Shown here in pieces: positions 16,486 to 24,831 of a stretch of DNA of 26,280 nucleotides. Position numbers and translations under genes: made by a program. The notes beneath the pieces are model-generated. The model saw nothing but the letters and a program-made list of their open reading frames with translations. It did not search any database and had not been told where the DNA came from. This stretch comes from Leptolinea sp. UBA5366 (GTDB taxonomy: Bacteria; Chloroflexota; Anaerolineae; Anaerolineales; Anaerolineaceae), in NCBI GenBank assembly GCA_002407845.1, contig DHPK01000029.1, positions 46,978-73,257 of the forward strand, in the 5' to 3' direction. Positions within the stretch are counted from its first letter, which is position 1. Each line of letters opens with the position of its first letter.

Positions 16486-16527
16486 CTGAAAAAAAACTGC
16501 CTCAATGTGAGGCAGTTTTTTTTTCAG
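16486..16527. terminator. Bidirectional terminator between convergent gnd and PBP genes
   Basis: CTGAAAAAAAACTGCCTCA (16486-16504) pairs with its complement (16508-16527) around a 3-base loop, with one extra T. A-run and T-run flank the GC core on both sides, so both strands read stem plus T-tract. Confidence 0.9.
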
Positions 16528-16612
16528 TAGGATTCAATCCGGGGTGGAAATTTGATATCAAAAGCAAAGAGGAAAAATTAGCAAATCGGACTGTTGGCAA
16601 AGTTATCGGGTT

Positions 16613-19483
16613 TTATTGGAAGAAGTCCGGCAGCGCCTCATCTGTGCCATACACTGGTACCAGAATTGGCTCAGAATTAGGATGATCCTCTGGCAAATTG
16701 ACCCGCACAACAATTCTCTTTTCTGCAGTCGTACCGGCAGGGCTAGTTATGACCAGCCTCAATGTATAAATTCCGTTTCCGATACTTCGAAGATACCAGT
16801 CAGCCAACTTCTCCGGATAATACACTTGGCGTTCACCGCCATTCGTAATCACGAACCATTCCTGCGGAAATTCGCCTCTTCCAAATTCAAGACTGTAGGA
16901 TTGGATGCCGTCCGCGGCATTAAATACAGTATAAATTTCTACAACGTCTGAATTTAAATCCATTCCATCCGTCAAATTAACGAACTGAATGGTCGGATTT
17001 GTATGGTTTTGATCGCAAACTTGATCGGGAGTGAAATACACCGATCGTCCAGGCTCTGTCAGTTTCATAGAAGTGACCCAGTTGATCCCTTCCTGCGTTG
17101 ACACCAGCCAGCGCCGGGCAAATGGATCACGAATGTTGACCGTCATGACCTGTTCAGAATTTTCAGGACAGAACTCATTAGCTAGTCTACCATTCCAGGT
17201 ATTAACCCGGACAGGCTGCCACAAGTCCTCGGATTGCGCAAGCGGCAGTTGATTATACGCAAATATCTCTGTTTTTCGAGATGGGCAGAATTCAGACGGA
17301 AGCGTGCCCGAGACTGAACAGACCGTGACATCCACCACACCTGGCGGACGAACAAACGAAGCGGGATTATTATTCGATACTTTCAAAACAGCCGACTGCA
17401 TAAACGCTGACCAGACGGGAGCTGCTCCGCTCAACCCGGTTGTTTCTACCATTGGTTCATAATCTGCATTGCCGATCCAGACGCCGGTGACTAAATCTGG
17501 AGTATAGCCAACCGTCCAGTTATCGCGGAAATCATTCGTTGTACCTGTTTTTACTGCAGTCGGAAAAGTTTGATTCAGAACGTTATCCTGTCCAAACATG
17601 GAAGCCCGGGCAAGTGGATCAGAGAGGATTGAGGTAATCTGATAGGCATATTCTTCTCGAATAACCTGTTCGCTTTTTACCGCGGAAGCCTCATAAATAA
17701 TTTCATCCTTACTATTTAATATTTTTAAAATCGGTGTGAACGGAACATACTTGCCATTATTTGCAAACACACCAAAGGCATTTGTCAGCTCCAGCAGTGT
17801 AACTTCCCCGCCGCCGAGGGCTAACGATAATCCATAGCCTGGCTTATCCAGCGAATCCATGTGAAATCGTTTGGCAAAAGAAATAAAACCGTCCGCTTCC
17901 GCAGTATCCGGATCATCATAGACATGGACAAATTCAAGAGCTTTTACCGCTGGAACGTTGTATGAATTTGCCAGCGCTTCTCTCAAAAGCACGGGTCCAT
18001 GATATTTGCGGTCATAATTGACGGGGACGTATGGCGGGCTGTATGCAAGGTCGGCTTCAAGTCCCGTCGGAGAGAATTCAGTTTCGACATCCCATGTCAG
18101 GGTCGCCGGTGTCCAGCCTTTTTCAAAAGCTGCTGCAAACACAAATGGTTTAATGGCAGAACCGGGTTGCCTCAGGGAGGTCGCCATGTTGATCTGACCG
18201 CTGTTCTCGTCGTCATCAAAATTTGGGGATCCAACCATCGCCAGGATTTCGCCATTATCCGGCCGAATTGCCACCAATGCACCGTTATGGGCGTTTTGTC
18301 CTGCCATACTTGAAATCTGATCCGAGACAATCCCTTGTGCTAATTCTTGCAGCTCAGGATCAATCGACGTGTAAACTGTCAGACCTGAGCGATAAATTGC
18401 CTGTGCGCCATACTCCTTTTCAAGCACGGTTCGAATAAAGTTTACCCAATGAGGATACTTCATAGTGAATCCGGCTTGCTTGAATTCGTAAGACTTGATC
18501 TCCTTGATTGCCTTATCGACATCCTGTTCTGACACACAAACCCGGCCGCTGGAATTGCTGACATAGATACATTTTTCTTCCTTGCTGCGCAGATACATCA
18601 ACAGCAGGACAGTTCCCTGCCGCGATATCGCAGCGTCATAATTGGTGAAAACGTCATAGTAAGCTGGTGCCTGCGGCAGTCCGGCTAAAAAGGCTGATTG
18701 AGCCAAATTTAGAAATCTGGCAGGGATGCCAAAATAGGTGTTGGCGGCAGCTTCGATTCCGTATGCGTAATTACTGTAATTGTTCTCATTCAGGTAAAGT
18801 TCAAGAATTTGGTCTTTAGAATAGCGGCGGGTGATTTCCGCTGCCAGAAATATTTCTTTCGTTTTCCGCAAGATTGACCGCTGATAACGATCTTCAGGAG
18901 ACAGCAGCAAATTTCGGGCAAGCTGCTGAGTGATCGTCGATGCCCCAGAAACGGTTGCCCCACTTTCAAGATTTTGGATCACTGCCCGAAACATGGCGAT
19001 CAGGTCAAAGCCAGGATGGTTGTAAAAATCTTTGTCTTCGGTCGCAATGGTCGCAGCCACCATGTAAGGTGAAATATCATTCAGCGTGACATAATCCCGG
19101 CGGCCGGCATTTGGATCAATGATCTCATACAGCAGATTCCCTTCACGGTCCAAAATACGGGCAGTTTCGAATTGGGATGCCTTGCTTTGCAGGTTGTCAA
19201 CGTCCGGCAACGTGCGGGCAACGCTGATATACCAAATCAGAAAAGCGACTATTAATAGAAGAATGCCTCCCAGCATTATCAGACCGGCAGCTTTCAAGAA
19301 CCGAGTCAGCTTGCCGGATTTCTTCCCGGACGCATCCGTCCCTGGCTTGTTCTTCTCAATCGCTTTCATCACTTGATTGTCAAACCGTTTAGCGCGAAAT
19401 TCAATCGGCACCTGCTGATCCGATTCAGCTTCGTTTTCGGAAAGCGCTTGAGGGCGGTCTGATTCATGATTTGGATTTGACAT
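16613..19483 (-). CDS. Class A penicillin-binding protein (peptidoglycan glycosyltransferase/transpeptidase)
   Basis: This bifunctional wall-building enzyme has 956 residues. It has a long charged cytoplasmic N-terminus, one membrane segment (about 64-87), and a GT51 glycosyltransferase domain with catalytic Glu149 in ATEDKDFYNHPG, GASTITQQLARN and RKTKEIFLA. Next is a transpeptidase domain with SxxK at Ser442-Lys445 (PGSAIKPF), SxN at 507-509 (NSYN) and KTG at 645-647 (VKTGTTNDF). After the transpeptidase come a Cys-containing linker (about 730-830) and a final beta-rich domain of about 90 residues, resembling the extra C-terminal domain of some PBP1C-type proteins. The gene stands alone on the minus strand between a shared terminator and a divergent promoter region. 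All catalytic residues are present. A peptidoglycan wall is implied for the host. Confidence 0.95.
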   Translation of the reverse strand: MSNPNHESDRPQALSENEAESDQQVPIEFRAKRFDNQVMKAIEKNKPGTDASGKKSGKLTRFLKAAGLIMLGGILLLIVAFLIWYISVARTLPDVDNLQSKASQFETARILDREGNLLYEIIDPNAGRRDYVTLNDISPYMVAATIATEDKDFYNHPGFDLIAMFRAVIQNLESGATVSGASTITQQLARNLLLSPEDRYQRSILRKTKEIFLAAEITRRYSKDQILELYLNENNYSNYAYGIEAAANTYFGIPARFLNLAQSAFLAGLPQAPAYYDVFTNYDAAISRQGTVLLLMYLRSKEEKCIYVSNSSGRVCVSEQDVDKAIKEIKSYEFKQAGFTMKYPHWVNFIRTVLEKEYGAQAIYRSGLTVYTSIDPELQELAQGIVSDQISSMAGQNAHNGALVAIRPDNGEILAMVGSPNFDDDENSGQINMATSLRQPGSAIKPFVFAAAFEKGWTPATLTWDVETEFSPTGLEADLAYSPPYVPVNYDRKYHGPVLLREALANSYNVPAVKALEFVHVYDDPDTAEADGFISFAKRFHMDSLDKPGYGLSLALGGGEVTLLELTNAFGVFANNGKYVPFTPILKILNSKDEIIYEASAVKSEQVIREEYAYQITSILSDPLARASMFGQDNVLNQTFPTAVKTGTTNDFRDNWTVGYTPDLVTGVWIGNADYEPMVETTGLSGAAPVWSAFMQSAVLKVSNNNPASFVRPPGVVDVTVCSVSGTLPSEFCPSRKTEIFAYNQLPLAQSEDLWQPVRVNTWNGRLANEFCPENSEQVMTVNIRDPFARRWLVSTQEGINWVTSMKLTEPGRSVYFTPDQVCDQNHTNPTIQFVNLTDGMDLNSDVVEIYTVFNAADGIQSYSLEFGRGEFPQEWFVITNGGERQVYYPEKLADWYLRSIGNGIYTLRLVITSPAGTTAEKRIVVRVNLPEDHPNSEPILVPVYGTDEALPDFFQ

Positions 19484-19616
19484 TTTCTTATTTTACGCTG
19501 CGGCTCTCTGCTTGAATCGTCATAATGTCTCTTATTATAAGTCCTCCTAAGAATAAATTCACTTGACCGGGATCGGAGGATTAGCTCATTTCGCTTCCGT
19601 TGCCATTGTGCATTAT

Positions 19617-19646
19617 TTTACGAATACAAGGTTTTTACATTATAAT
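19617..19646 (+). promoter_or_regulatory. Candidate promoter for the tandem PII-like genes
   Basis: A perfect TATAAT (19641-19646) is preceded at 18 bases by TTTACG (19617-19622). It would give a leader of about 35 bases ending in AAGGAG 6 bases before the ATG at 19687. On the other strand, a TATAAT at 19539-19534 could serve the PBP gene but has a poor -35 box. Confidence 0.5.
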
Positions 19647-19686
19647 TTCTTATGATTACGGATTTATTCTGTGAAAGGAGTCTATT

Positions 19687-20025
19687 ATGAATGATTCACC
19701 CCACGACAGCCTGTTTATTGCCATTGTTCAGTCGCAGGATGTGGACATGGCTGAGCAAGCACTGAGCGAGATGACTATCGAATCTTACCGCCTTCCTAGC
19801 GTGGGAGGATTCCTCGGCAGGAAAAACGTCACATTACTCATCAGAACTACGCCTGAAAAACGCGAAAAGGTTCAGGAAATCATTAAGAAAACCTGCCAGC
19901 AACGTATTGAATATATCGCTATCCCGCTGGAAAGCGCATCCATGCCATTACCGACCCCTACTCCAATCTCTGTTGGCGGCGGAATCGTTTTTGACCTTGA
20001 GATCGAACATTACGAGGAGCTTTAA
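19687..20025 (+). CDS. PII-like cyclic-di-AMP receptor family protein (DUF970/PstA-DarA type), first copy
   Basis: This 112-residue soluble protein belongs to the PII-like family whose best studied members (PstA/DarA) bind cyclic di-AMP as trimers. The opening FIAIVQSQDVDMAEQAL and the motif SVGGFLGRKNVTLLI (38-52) match the family's ATTGGFLRAGNTTLL signature, though here GRK replaces RAG and Thr is changed to Val near the start of the motif. A Pro-rich loop (about 88-94) and GGGIVFDLEIEHYEEL complete the fold. AAGGAG precedes the ATG. One base separates its stop from the second copy's ATG. Ligand binding is an inference from the family; the substitutions in the loop leave it open. Confidence 0.82.
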   Translation: MNDSPHDSLFIAIVQSQDVDMAEQALSEMTIESYRLPSVGGFLGRKNVTLLIRTTPEKREKVQEIIKKTCQQRIEYIAIPLESASMPLPTPTPISVGGGIVFDLEIEHYEEL

Positions 20026-20026
20026 T

Positions 20027-20287
20027 ATGAAACTCATCATCACAATTATTCCAGACACCAACACGGACGCAGTTTCGCTGGCATTAACCAGCCAGAAATT
20101 CAGAGTGACACAAGTCGCTTCAACCGGCGGTTTCCTGCGAAAAGGGAATTCAACGCTGTTAATCGGGGTCGAAGACACCGAAGTTCAAGCAGCCTTGGAA
20201 ATTCTGCGAAAGAATGTTGATAAATCAGACGCAAATCAAAAAGGCGTTGCGTTTGTCATTAAAGTCGATGACTTTATCCATTTCTAA
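20027..20287 (+). CDS. PII-like cyclic-di-AMP receptor family protein, shortened second copy
   Basis: This 86-residue protein starts at the ATG at 20027, 7 bases after GAGGAG. The longer reading frame upstream lies inside the first copy. MKLIITIIPDTN and STGGFLRKGNSTLLIGVED (32-50) are an excellent match to PstA/DarA, better than the first copy. Family members usually have about 109 residues. Here the segment between the second helix and the last strand is about 20-25 residues shorter, so the large loop is missing, and the chain goes directly to GVAFVIKVDDFIHF. It is translationally linked to the first copy. The pair may form mixed oligomers or split ligand binding; that is inference. Confidence 0.85.
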   Translation: MKLIITIIPDTNTDAVSLALTSQKFRVTQVASTGGFLRKGNSTLLIGVEDTEVQAALEILRKNVDKSDANQKGVAFVIKVDDFIHF

Positions 20288-20380
20288 GCTAATTTACTGG
20301 ACCTGTTACAACGAATTTCAAATTATTCCGTAATTAAGGTAGCAAGTAAAAAATTAGTCATCGAATTAATAAGGAGAAAC

Positions 20381-21034
20381 ATGAACATTTCTAACGCTTT
20401 TACTTTCGTAAAAAATGATAAAGAGTGGATCACTAAGATCTTAATCACTGGATTAATCAGCATCATTCCACTTATCGGACAAATTTATCTGACCGGCTGG
20501 GGCATGGAAGTCGCAAACCGTTATCTCGCTGGACGGTCTGATCTGCTGCCAGAAACTGAATTTGGCAAGCATATCAAATACGGTTTCAAATTTCTGGTCG
20601 TCAACTTTGTATATTCCCTGCCAATCATGGTGATTTCGTTCTTCTCTGGCATCTTCACCTCAATCTTTTCGTCCTCTGAATCCCAGGCAGTTCAAGCTTT
20701 CGGCGCAATGCTCAGCTGTGTCTCTGGTCTCTTCTCCATGATTATCGGACTGATTATCAGCTTGTTCATTCTTGCCGCAACCTTGCGCCTGATCGAAACC
20801 GGAAACATCCGGGACGCTTTAGACTTGGGCAAGATTTGGCAGATGCTGACAAAAGCCCCCAAAACTTTCCTTGTCCTTCTTCTGCTGAGCATTCTGGTCT
20901 CTCTGATTTCTTCAGCAGGTTTGATCTTCTGCATCGTCGGAATTATCTTTACTATCCCTTATGGCGCAGCAGTATACGGTCACCTCTTGGGGCAAGCAAA
21001 AGTTGAAGTCGATCAGGCAATAAGCCGCAGCTAA
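20381..21034 (+). CDS. DUF4013-family membrane protein, first copy
   Basis: This 217-residue integral membrane protein has hydrophobic segments near residues 18-40, 70-92, 105-135 and 160-205. Features shared with the gene at 22800 are an N-terminal WITKILITGLISIIPLIG, GW-x-x-E-x-x-x-RY, LLPE, and a C-terminal IGIIFTIPYGAAVYGHL-like ending. These fit the DUF4013 family, whose function is unknown. AAGGAG lies 5 bases before its ATG. A terminator follows at 21060. The upstream gap from the PII pair is 93 bases without a clear terminator, so partial co-transcription is possible. Confidence 0.78.
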   Translation: MNISNAFTFVKNDKEWITKILITGLISIIPLIGQIYLTGWGMEVANRYLAGRSDLLPETEFGKHIKYGFKFLVVNFVYSLPIMVISFFSGIFTSIFSSSESQAVQAFGAMLSCVSGLFSMIIGLIISLFILAATLRLIETGNIRDALDLGKIWQMLTKAPKTFLVLLLLSILVSLISSAGLIFCIVGIIFTIPYGAAVYGHLLGQAKVEVDQAISRS

Positions 21035-21059
21035 GCATAATCAACCCTAAACGATAAAG

Positions 21060-21090
21060 CGGATGGAAATTTCCATCCGTTTTTCTTTTT
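21060..21090 (+). terminator. Rho-independent terminator after the first DUF4013 gene
   Basis: CGGATGGAAATTTCCATCCG (21060-21079) is a perfect 20-base palindrome followed by TTTTTCTTTTTCTT. The minus-strand gene at 21118 ends just beyond, but the T-tract is only on the plus side. Confidence 0.85.
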
Positions 21091-21117
21091 CTTATTATCA
21101 GATTTTTGTGAAAAGGA

Positions 21118-22731
21118 TTAGTTAAGATCGGGTTTTAAGAGATCTACCCCGTCTACTTGAAAAATCCAATCTGGCCATTTTATTCGTGCAATTTCTGAGA
21201 GGTTCTCATCCAATAAAATGTATAAGGTTTTGTTTTCGAATTTTCCAGTCTTTACGATTTCTGAAACGGGAACAGCATCACCGCCAAAAACTGGCATAAC
21301 CCCTCTGGCATTGGCACTGCGATTGAACGTCAGATGATGATCAGCTGCCAGCAGCGTCAACGCATCGATCCAGTCAGATTCGCCGTCCGTAACAGCTAAA
21401 TGATCGATATCAGTTAGAGCATTATTCCACGCTTCGGTTGATTTCAACAATTCAGCACCTTCATCAATCGTTCTGAAGCGCTGATAAGCAGTTTGGATCA
21501 TTTTCGATAAGTCCATCATTTGCACGCCAAGGCAAAGAACCACAAAGATAATCGCAGCGCTTTGGTACTTTTCGTGCTTGGTTGCGAATCGGTGAATGAA
21601 ATACAGGCTCGCGGAAAGAGTCAGATAATAGTAGATCCAGCCCAATCTGCCGGAGGATCGAAAGGTTGAAAGCCGGTCAAGGAGCCATTCAGGCAGCTGT
21701 ATGACCGCAAGTACATTTCTATCCCAGGTTATTTGGTTGGAAAGCGCGAAAAGGAGAAAGACTCCACAAATTGACAGATAGAGCCAATACTTCTTTCGAA
21801 AATTTGCAAGTCCGATAAAAATGCCTGCCAGACTGAGCAGGATCAATCCCGCACCCCAATAATTGAACCCCTCGTATTGAAGCGGAAATGTCGAGCGATC
21901 CTGAAGAAGTGTGCCCATGCCGTCGGGGTTGATAAAAGCGTTCAGATTCATCGAGAGCTCGCCGAAACTGCCGGTTTCAGGCTGAACGTATTGATATCCG
22001 AACGCATAATAGCAAAATCCGACTGTTAAAACACATGCAATGCCAAGCGTCAGAATCCGTTTGACCTGTCCTTTTTCAAGCATCATTCGCTCGACTTGCA
22101 GAACACCAACCAGTGCAATCATCGGCAGGAAATAAGCATGGATCGAAAATGTCAGCAAGATGAGCAGACACCAGATCGGCATATTCCAGCGTGGCCGCCA
22201 ATAAAGAGAATTTAAAATCGCTGCCAAAATAAGCCAATGCGCTGCCAGCGAGTCGTGAATCATCGCCCGCTGCAGAACAACCGGGTTTAGGGTACAAAAC
22301 AAACTGAATATGAGGGAAAAACAATAATTTTTAGTCAGTTTCCAACCGATCAGCGCACCAAATCCAGCAGACAGTGCATAACAAGTCACGAGCCAGATGC
22401 CATTGAACTGGAATGCAGCAGGAAGCCAGTTTCTGAGTAATTTAAACAGAACACTGAACAAGGGGTTTGAGTCCGTCACGATTACAGAGGTGCCGACAGG
22501 ATAATTCAGATTCCGCATAAATAAAAAATATCGGGTCCAAGGCTGGTTTCTGAAGAATCGCCAGCCGATATAATGCTGGAAATTATCTCCGCCGCCGTTC
22601 ACAACCCAGTTCGTATTTGCCGGGTTGACGTTTTCAATGCCAAACAGCAGCAGAAATGCAATTCCGCCTAACAAGGCACACGAGATGAACAGGGTTCGCT
22701 TTGGATGGTTCTTCAGATATCGATGGATCAA
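21118..22731 (-). CDS. Multi-pass membrane protein, DUF6311/GT-C glycosyltransferase-like
   Basis: This 537-residue protein has about ten or eleven membrane segments and a soluble C-terminal part (about 420-537). The first loop after segment one contains GGGDNFQHYIGWRFFRNQPW followed by NYPVGTSVIVTDSNPL; an acidic D-x-x-Q-H-Y loop of this kind is typical of GT-C-fold lipid-sugar-dependent transferases and of the DUF6311 family, which I recall as similar. It may add sugars to surface polymers outside the membrane. The start is a TTG, preceded at 4 bases by GAGGA on the minus strand. It is divergent from the second DUF4013 gene with a 68-base shared upstream region. Family moderate, activity inferred. 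Confidence 0.72.
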   Translation of the reverse strand: MIHRYLKNHPKRTLFISCALLGGIAFLLLFGIENVNPANTNWVVNGGGDNFQHYIGWRFFRNQPWTRYFLFMRNLNYPVGTSVIVTDSNPLFSVLFKLLRNWLPAAFQFNGIWLVTCYALSAGFGALIGWKLTKNYCFSLIFSLFCTLNPVVLQRAMIHDSLAAHWLILAAILNSLYWRPRWNMPIWCLLILLTFSIHAYFLPMIALVGVLQVERMMLEKGQVKRILTLGIACVLTVGFCYYAFGYQYVQPETGSFGELSMNLNAFINPDGMGTLLQDRSTFPLQYEGFNYWGAGLILLSLAGIFIGLANFRKKYWLYLSICGVFLLFALSNQITWDRNVLAVIQLPEWLLDRLSTFRSSGRLGWIYYYLTLSASLYFIHRFATKHEKYQSAAIIFVVLCLGVQMMDLSKMIQTAYQRFRTIDEGAELLKSTEAWNNALTDIDHLAVTDGESDWIDALTLLAADHHLTFNRSANARGVMPVFGGDAVPVSEIVKTGKFENKTLYILLDENLSEIARIKWPDWIFQVDGVDLLKPDLN

Positions 22732-22799
22732 ATTTTCCTCGCAACAGATTTGTAATTTTATCGTATATGAAGTATAAAACAGAGTGAAGAGGAAAGAGA

Positions 22800-23435
22800 A
22801 TGGACTTTACACGCGCAATCACTTATGTGTTTCGTGAACCAAATTGGATCAAAAAGATCCTGATTACCGGATTAATTACCATCATCCCTTTTCTGGGTTT
22901 CATTTATTTGATTGGATGGATCGCAGAAACAGTGGATCGTTATCAGAAGAATAATTATCCGCTGCTGCCGGAAAAACCTTCGTTTTCTTTTTTCATCAAT
23001 GGTTTAAAGCTGGGAATTGCCGGCATTATTTACTGGCTTCCTTTACTTCTCATCCGTGTTTTGATCGAAATTGTTACGCGATTTTGGGTGTATCTGTTCA
23101 GCGGATTTCTCGAGCGCGCCGGCATCTCTCTTTTCGAATTCATGAGCAGCGCGCTTACATTTATCTACTTTTTCTTTTTCCTGCTGCTTGTTCCGTGTAT
23201 CTTGAAAATTTATCTTGAGCGTCGTAACATTCGAGACACTTTTGAATTCCGCAGAATCTACCAGGCACTGCGCAGCAACATTAATACCTATGTGAGTTTG
23301 CTGCTATCGATCATTATCTGCATCATTATTGCTAGTGTCGGCATTTCGCTGTTTTACATCGGACTCATTTTTACGATTCCATTCGCAGCTGCAATCTATG
23401 CTCACCTGGTCGGACAGTCTATCAGACATTATTAA
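22800..23435 (+). CDS. DUF4013-family membrane protein, second copy
   Basis: This 211-residue integral membrane protein is clearly paralogous to the 20381 gene: WIKKILITGLITIIPFLG, GWIAETVDRYQ, LLPEKPSF, a similar middle and ending FTIPFAAAIYAHLVGQS. DNA similarity in the N-terminal segment is also visible. Membrane segments are near 18-40, 60-100, 115-140 and 165-205. GAGGAAAGAGA precedes the ATG. Function is unknown. The two copies flank an opposite-strand gene, so the second copy is not a simple tandem duplicate of the first. Confidence 0.78.
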   Translation: MDFTRAITYVFREPNWIKKILITGLITIIPFLGFIYLIGWIAETVDRYQKNNYPLLPEKPSFSFFINGLKLGIAGIIYWLPLLLIRVLIEIVTRFWVYLFSGFLERAGISLFEFMSSALTFIYFFFFLLLVPCILKIYLERRNIRDTFEFRRIYQALRSNINTYVSLLLSIIICIIIASVGISLFYIGLIFTIPFAAAIYAHLVGQSIRHY

Positions 23436-23527
23436 ACTTTCGTTAGAAAGCCTTTGAGCTGCCGCAAAAAACGAATCTGCTCTGAGCTTTCGTTTATACT
23501 TAACCTCATGAGGGGTTGGGATATCGA

Positions 23528-24349
23528 ATGAAGAAATACTCGATTTTCAGAGCAATTTTTACAATTCTGCTGACTGCAGGAATTGCTTCAACATTGTTTC
23601 TTTTCTTCACTCCTGGCGAAGACCTCAACACTTACATCGGCAACCTGAACCCAGCAAGCCAGGTTATCGACCGTGAACTTCAACCGACGCTTTTGCCGAA
23701 TGAACAAAGCCGGATTGCACTCGTCTCGGGACATTGGGGATACGATTTGGGGCACACCTGCCCGCCGGAATTGAATGACCTGCGCGAAATTGATGTGAAC
23801 TTGCGTGTCTCGACTATAGTGCGGGACATGCTTGCCGAGCAAGGATATCAGGTTGATCTACTGCAGGAATTTTCGCCTGAATTAACCGATTACACAGGGC
23901 TGGCGATTGTGGCGATTCACACAGATACCTGTAATTACATTAATGGGCAAGCTACAGGTTTCAAGGTTTCGGGACTTGGAAGAATTGCTTATCCAGCTGA
24001 ATCGGATAACTTAAATAACTGCTTGATTGACCGCTATCAGCGCCGCACCGGCATGAGTTATCTGGGAAATACGGTTTCTTCCGATCCGGAACTTTTTTAT
24101 CAGTACGGTCAAATCAATGACTACACGACCGCGTCTGTGATTGAAACTGGTTATTTGAACCTCGATTACCGAACCTTGACAGAAAAGACCGATCAGGTCG
24201 CACGCGGTATCGCTGACGGGATCTTGTGTTACATAAATAACGAATCTTCAACCACAATGCTCGCAAATAAACCGGCGGTGGTGTTAGACACAGAACCAGC
24301 AGCAGAAACAATTTATATCTTGCCAGGGATCGCAGCTTTGACTCCCTGA
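23528..24349 (+). CDS. Exported N-acetylmuramoyl-L-alanine amidase-like protein (Amidase_3 type)
   Basis: It probably cleaves the sugar-peptide bond of peptidoglycan outside the cell. It has 273 residues with an N-terminal signal anchor (MKKYSIFRAIFTILL...). The catalytic domain has candidate zinc ligands H69 (LVSGHWG), E87 (REIDVN) and H131 (VAIHTD), and the catalytic Glu206 in ASVIETGYL, all in the order of the Amidase_3 family. The usual GHGG is here GHWG and the domain is compact. It contains four cysteines in the catalytic part (77, 135, 165, 234), unusual and compatible with disulfides outside the cell. I chose ATG 23528 over the TTG at 23516 because the basic signal start then follows at once, and a GAGGGG lies upstream. 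Confidence 0.8.
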   Translation: MKKYSIFRAIFTILLTAGIASTLFLFFTPGEDLNTYIGNLNPASQVIDRELQPTLLPNEQSRIALVSGHWGYDLGHTCPPELNDLREIDVNLRVSTIVRDMLAEQGYQVDLLQEFSPELTDYTGLAIVAIHTDTCNYINGQATGFKVSGLGRIAYPAESDNLNNCLIDRYQRRTGMSYLGNTVSSDPELFYQYGQINDYTTASVIETGYLNLDYRTLTEKTDQVARGIADGILCYINNESSTTMLANKPAVVLDTEPAAETIYILPGIAALTP

Positions 24350-24367
24350 ACTTTGAAAGGAACAAAA

Positions 24368-24784
24368 ATGGCTAAATTCGCATTGTTTTCCGGCTTGATC
24401 TCTGACGAAAATGATGCTCCAGTTGAAACAGAAACAGTTGGATCAGAATCATTTTACGTCGCAAATGATGCCGGTTTTCGCAGATATATCTCCTCAGAAA
24501 TCGTTGATCGCCAGATTCTTAAGACGTTTACGGATCAGATGGAAGGAAAAGAAGATTTCCTGAGCGAGCAGGCAGCAACAATGATGGGGCAGGATGATAT
24601 CTTTACGATAGCGATCCTGAAAAACCAGCTGAAGAATATCGATCAGCATATTGACACAATTTTTGATACAGGAATTCCGGAAGAAGCCCGCGCCTATATT
24701 GGCATGATGGGTTTTTCGATCGTAATCAATTTTCATGGGGACGTTTTGGAGATCAAGTCGCCCACCACTGCGGAAAACGAATAA
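24368..24784 (+). CDS. Conserved-looking small soluble protein, function unknown
   Basis: This 138-residue protein starts at the ATG 24368, with GAAAGGA just upstream; the TTG at 24353 that would extend the frame is less likely. It is acidic and has no signal or membrane segment. I recognise no family. The N-terminus (MAKFALFSGLISDEND) looks like a beta strand and turn, and the middle (about 45-100) is helical. It lies 18 bases after the amidase gene and 47 before the thioredoxin-fold gene, so it is probably in the same operon. Confidence 0.65.
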   Translation: MAKFALFSGLISDENDAPVETETVGSESFYVANDAGFRRYISSEIVDRQILKTFTDQMEGKEDFLSEQAATMMGQDDIFTIAILKNQLKNIDQHIDTIFDTGIPEEARAYIGMMGFSIVINFHGDVLEIKSPTTAENE

Positions 24785-24831
24785 CCGGTAGCGGGATTCG
24801 GCATCAATCCGAGACGAAAAGAAAACAGGAC

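Noticed and set aside
19575..19625. tRNA-like stretch (GGAGGATTAGCTCAT)
   Set aside because: The D-arm-like piece has no T-loop sequence or acceptor stem partner at the right distance.
19907..20026. Extended N-terminus of the second PII-like gene
   Set aside because: The extension lies inside the first copy's coding region and has no family similarity; the ATG at 20027 has GAGGAG and starts exactly at the conserved first strand.
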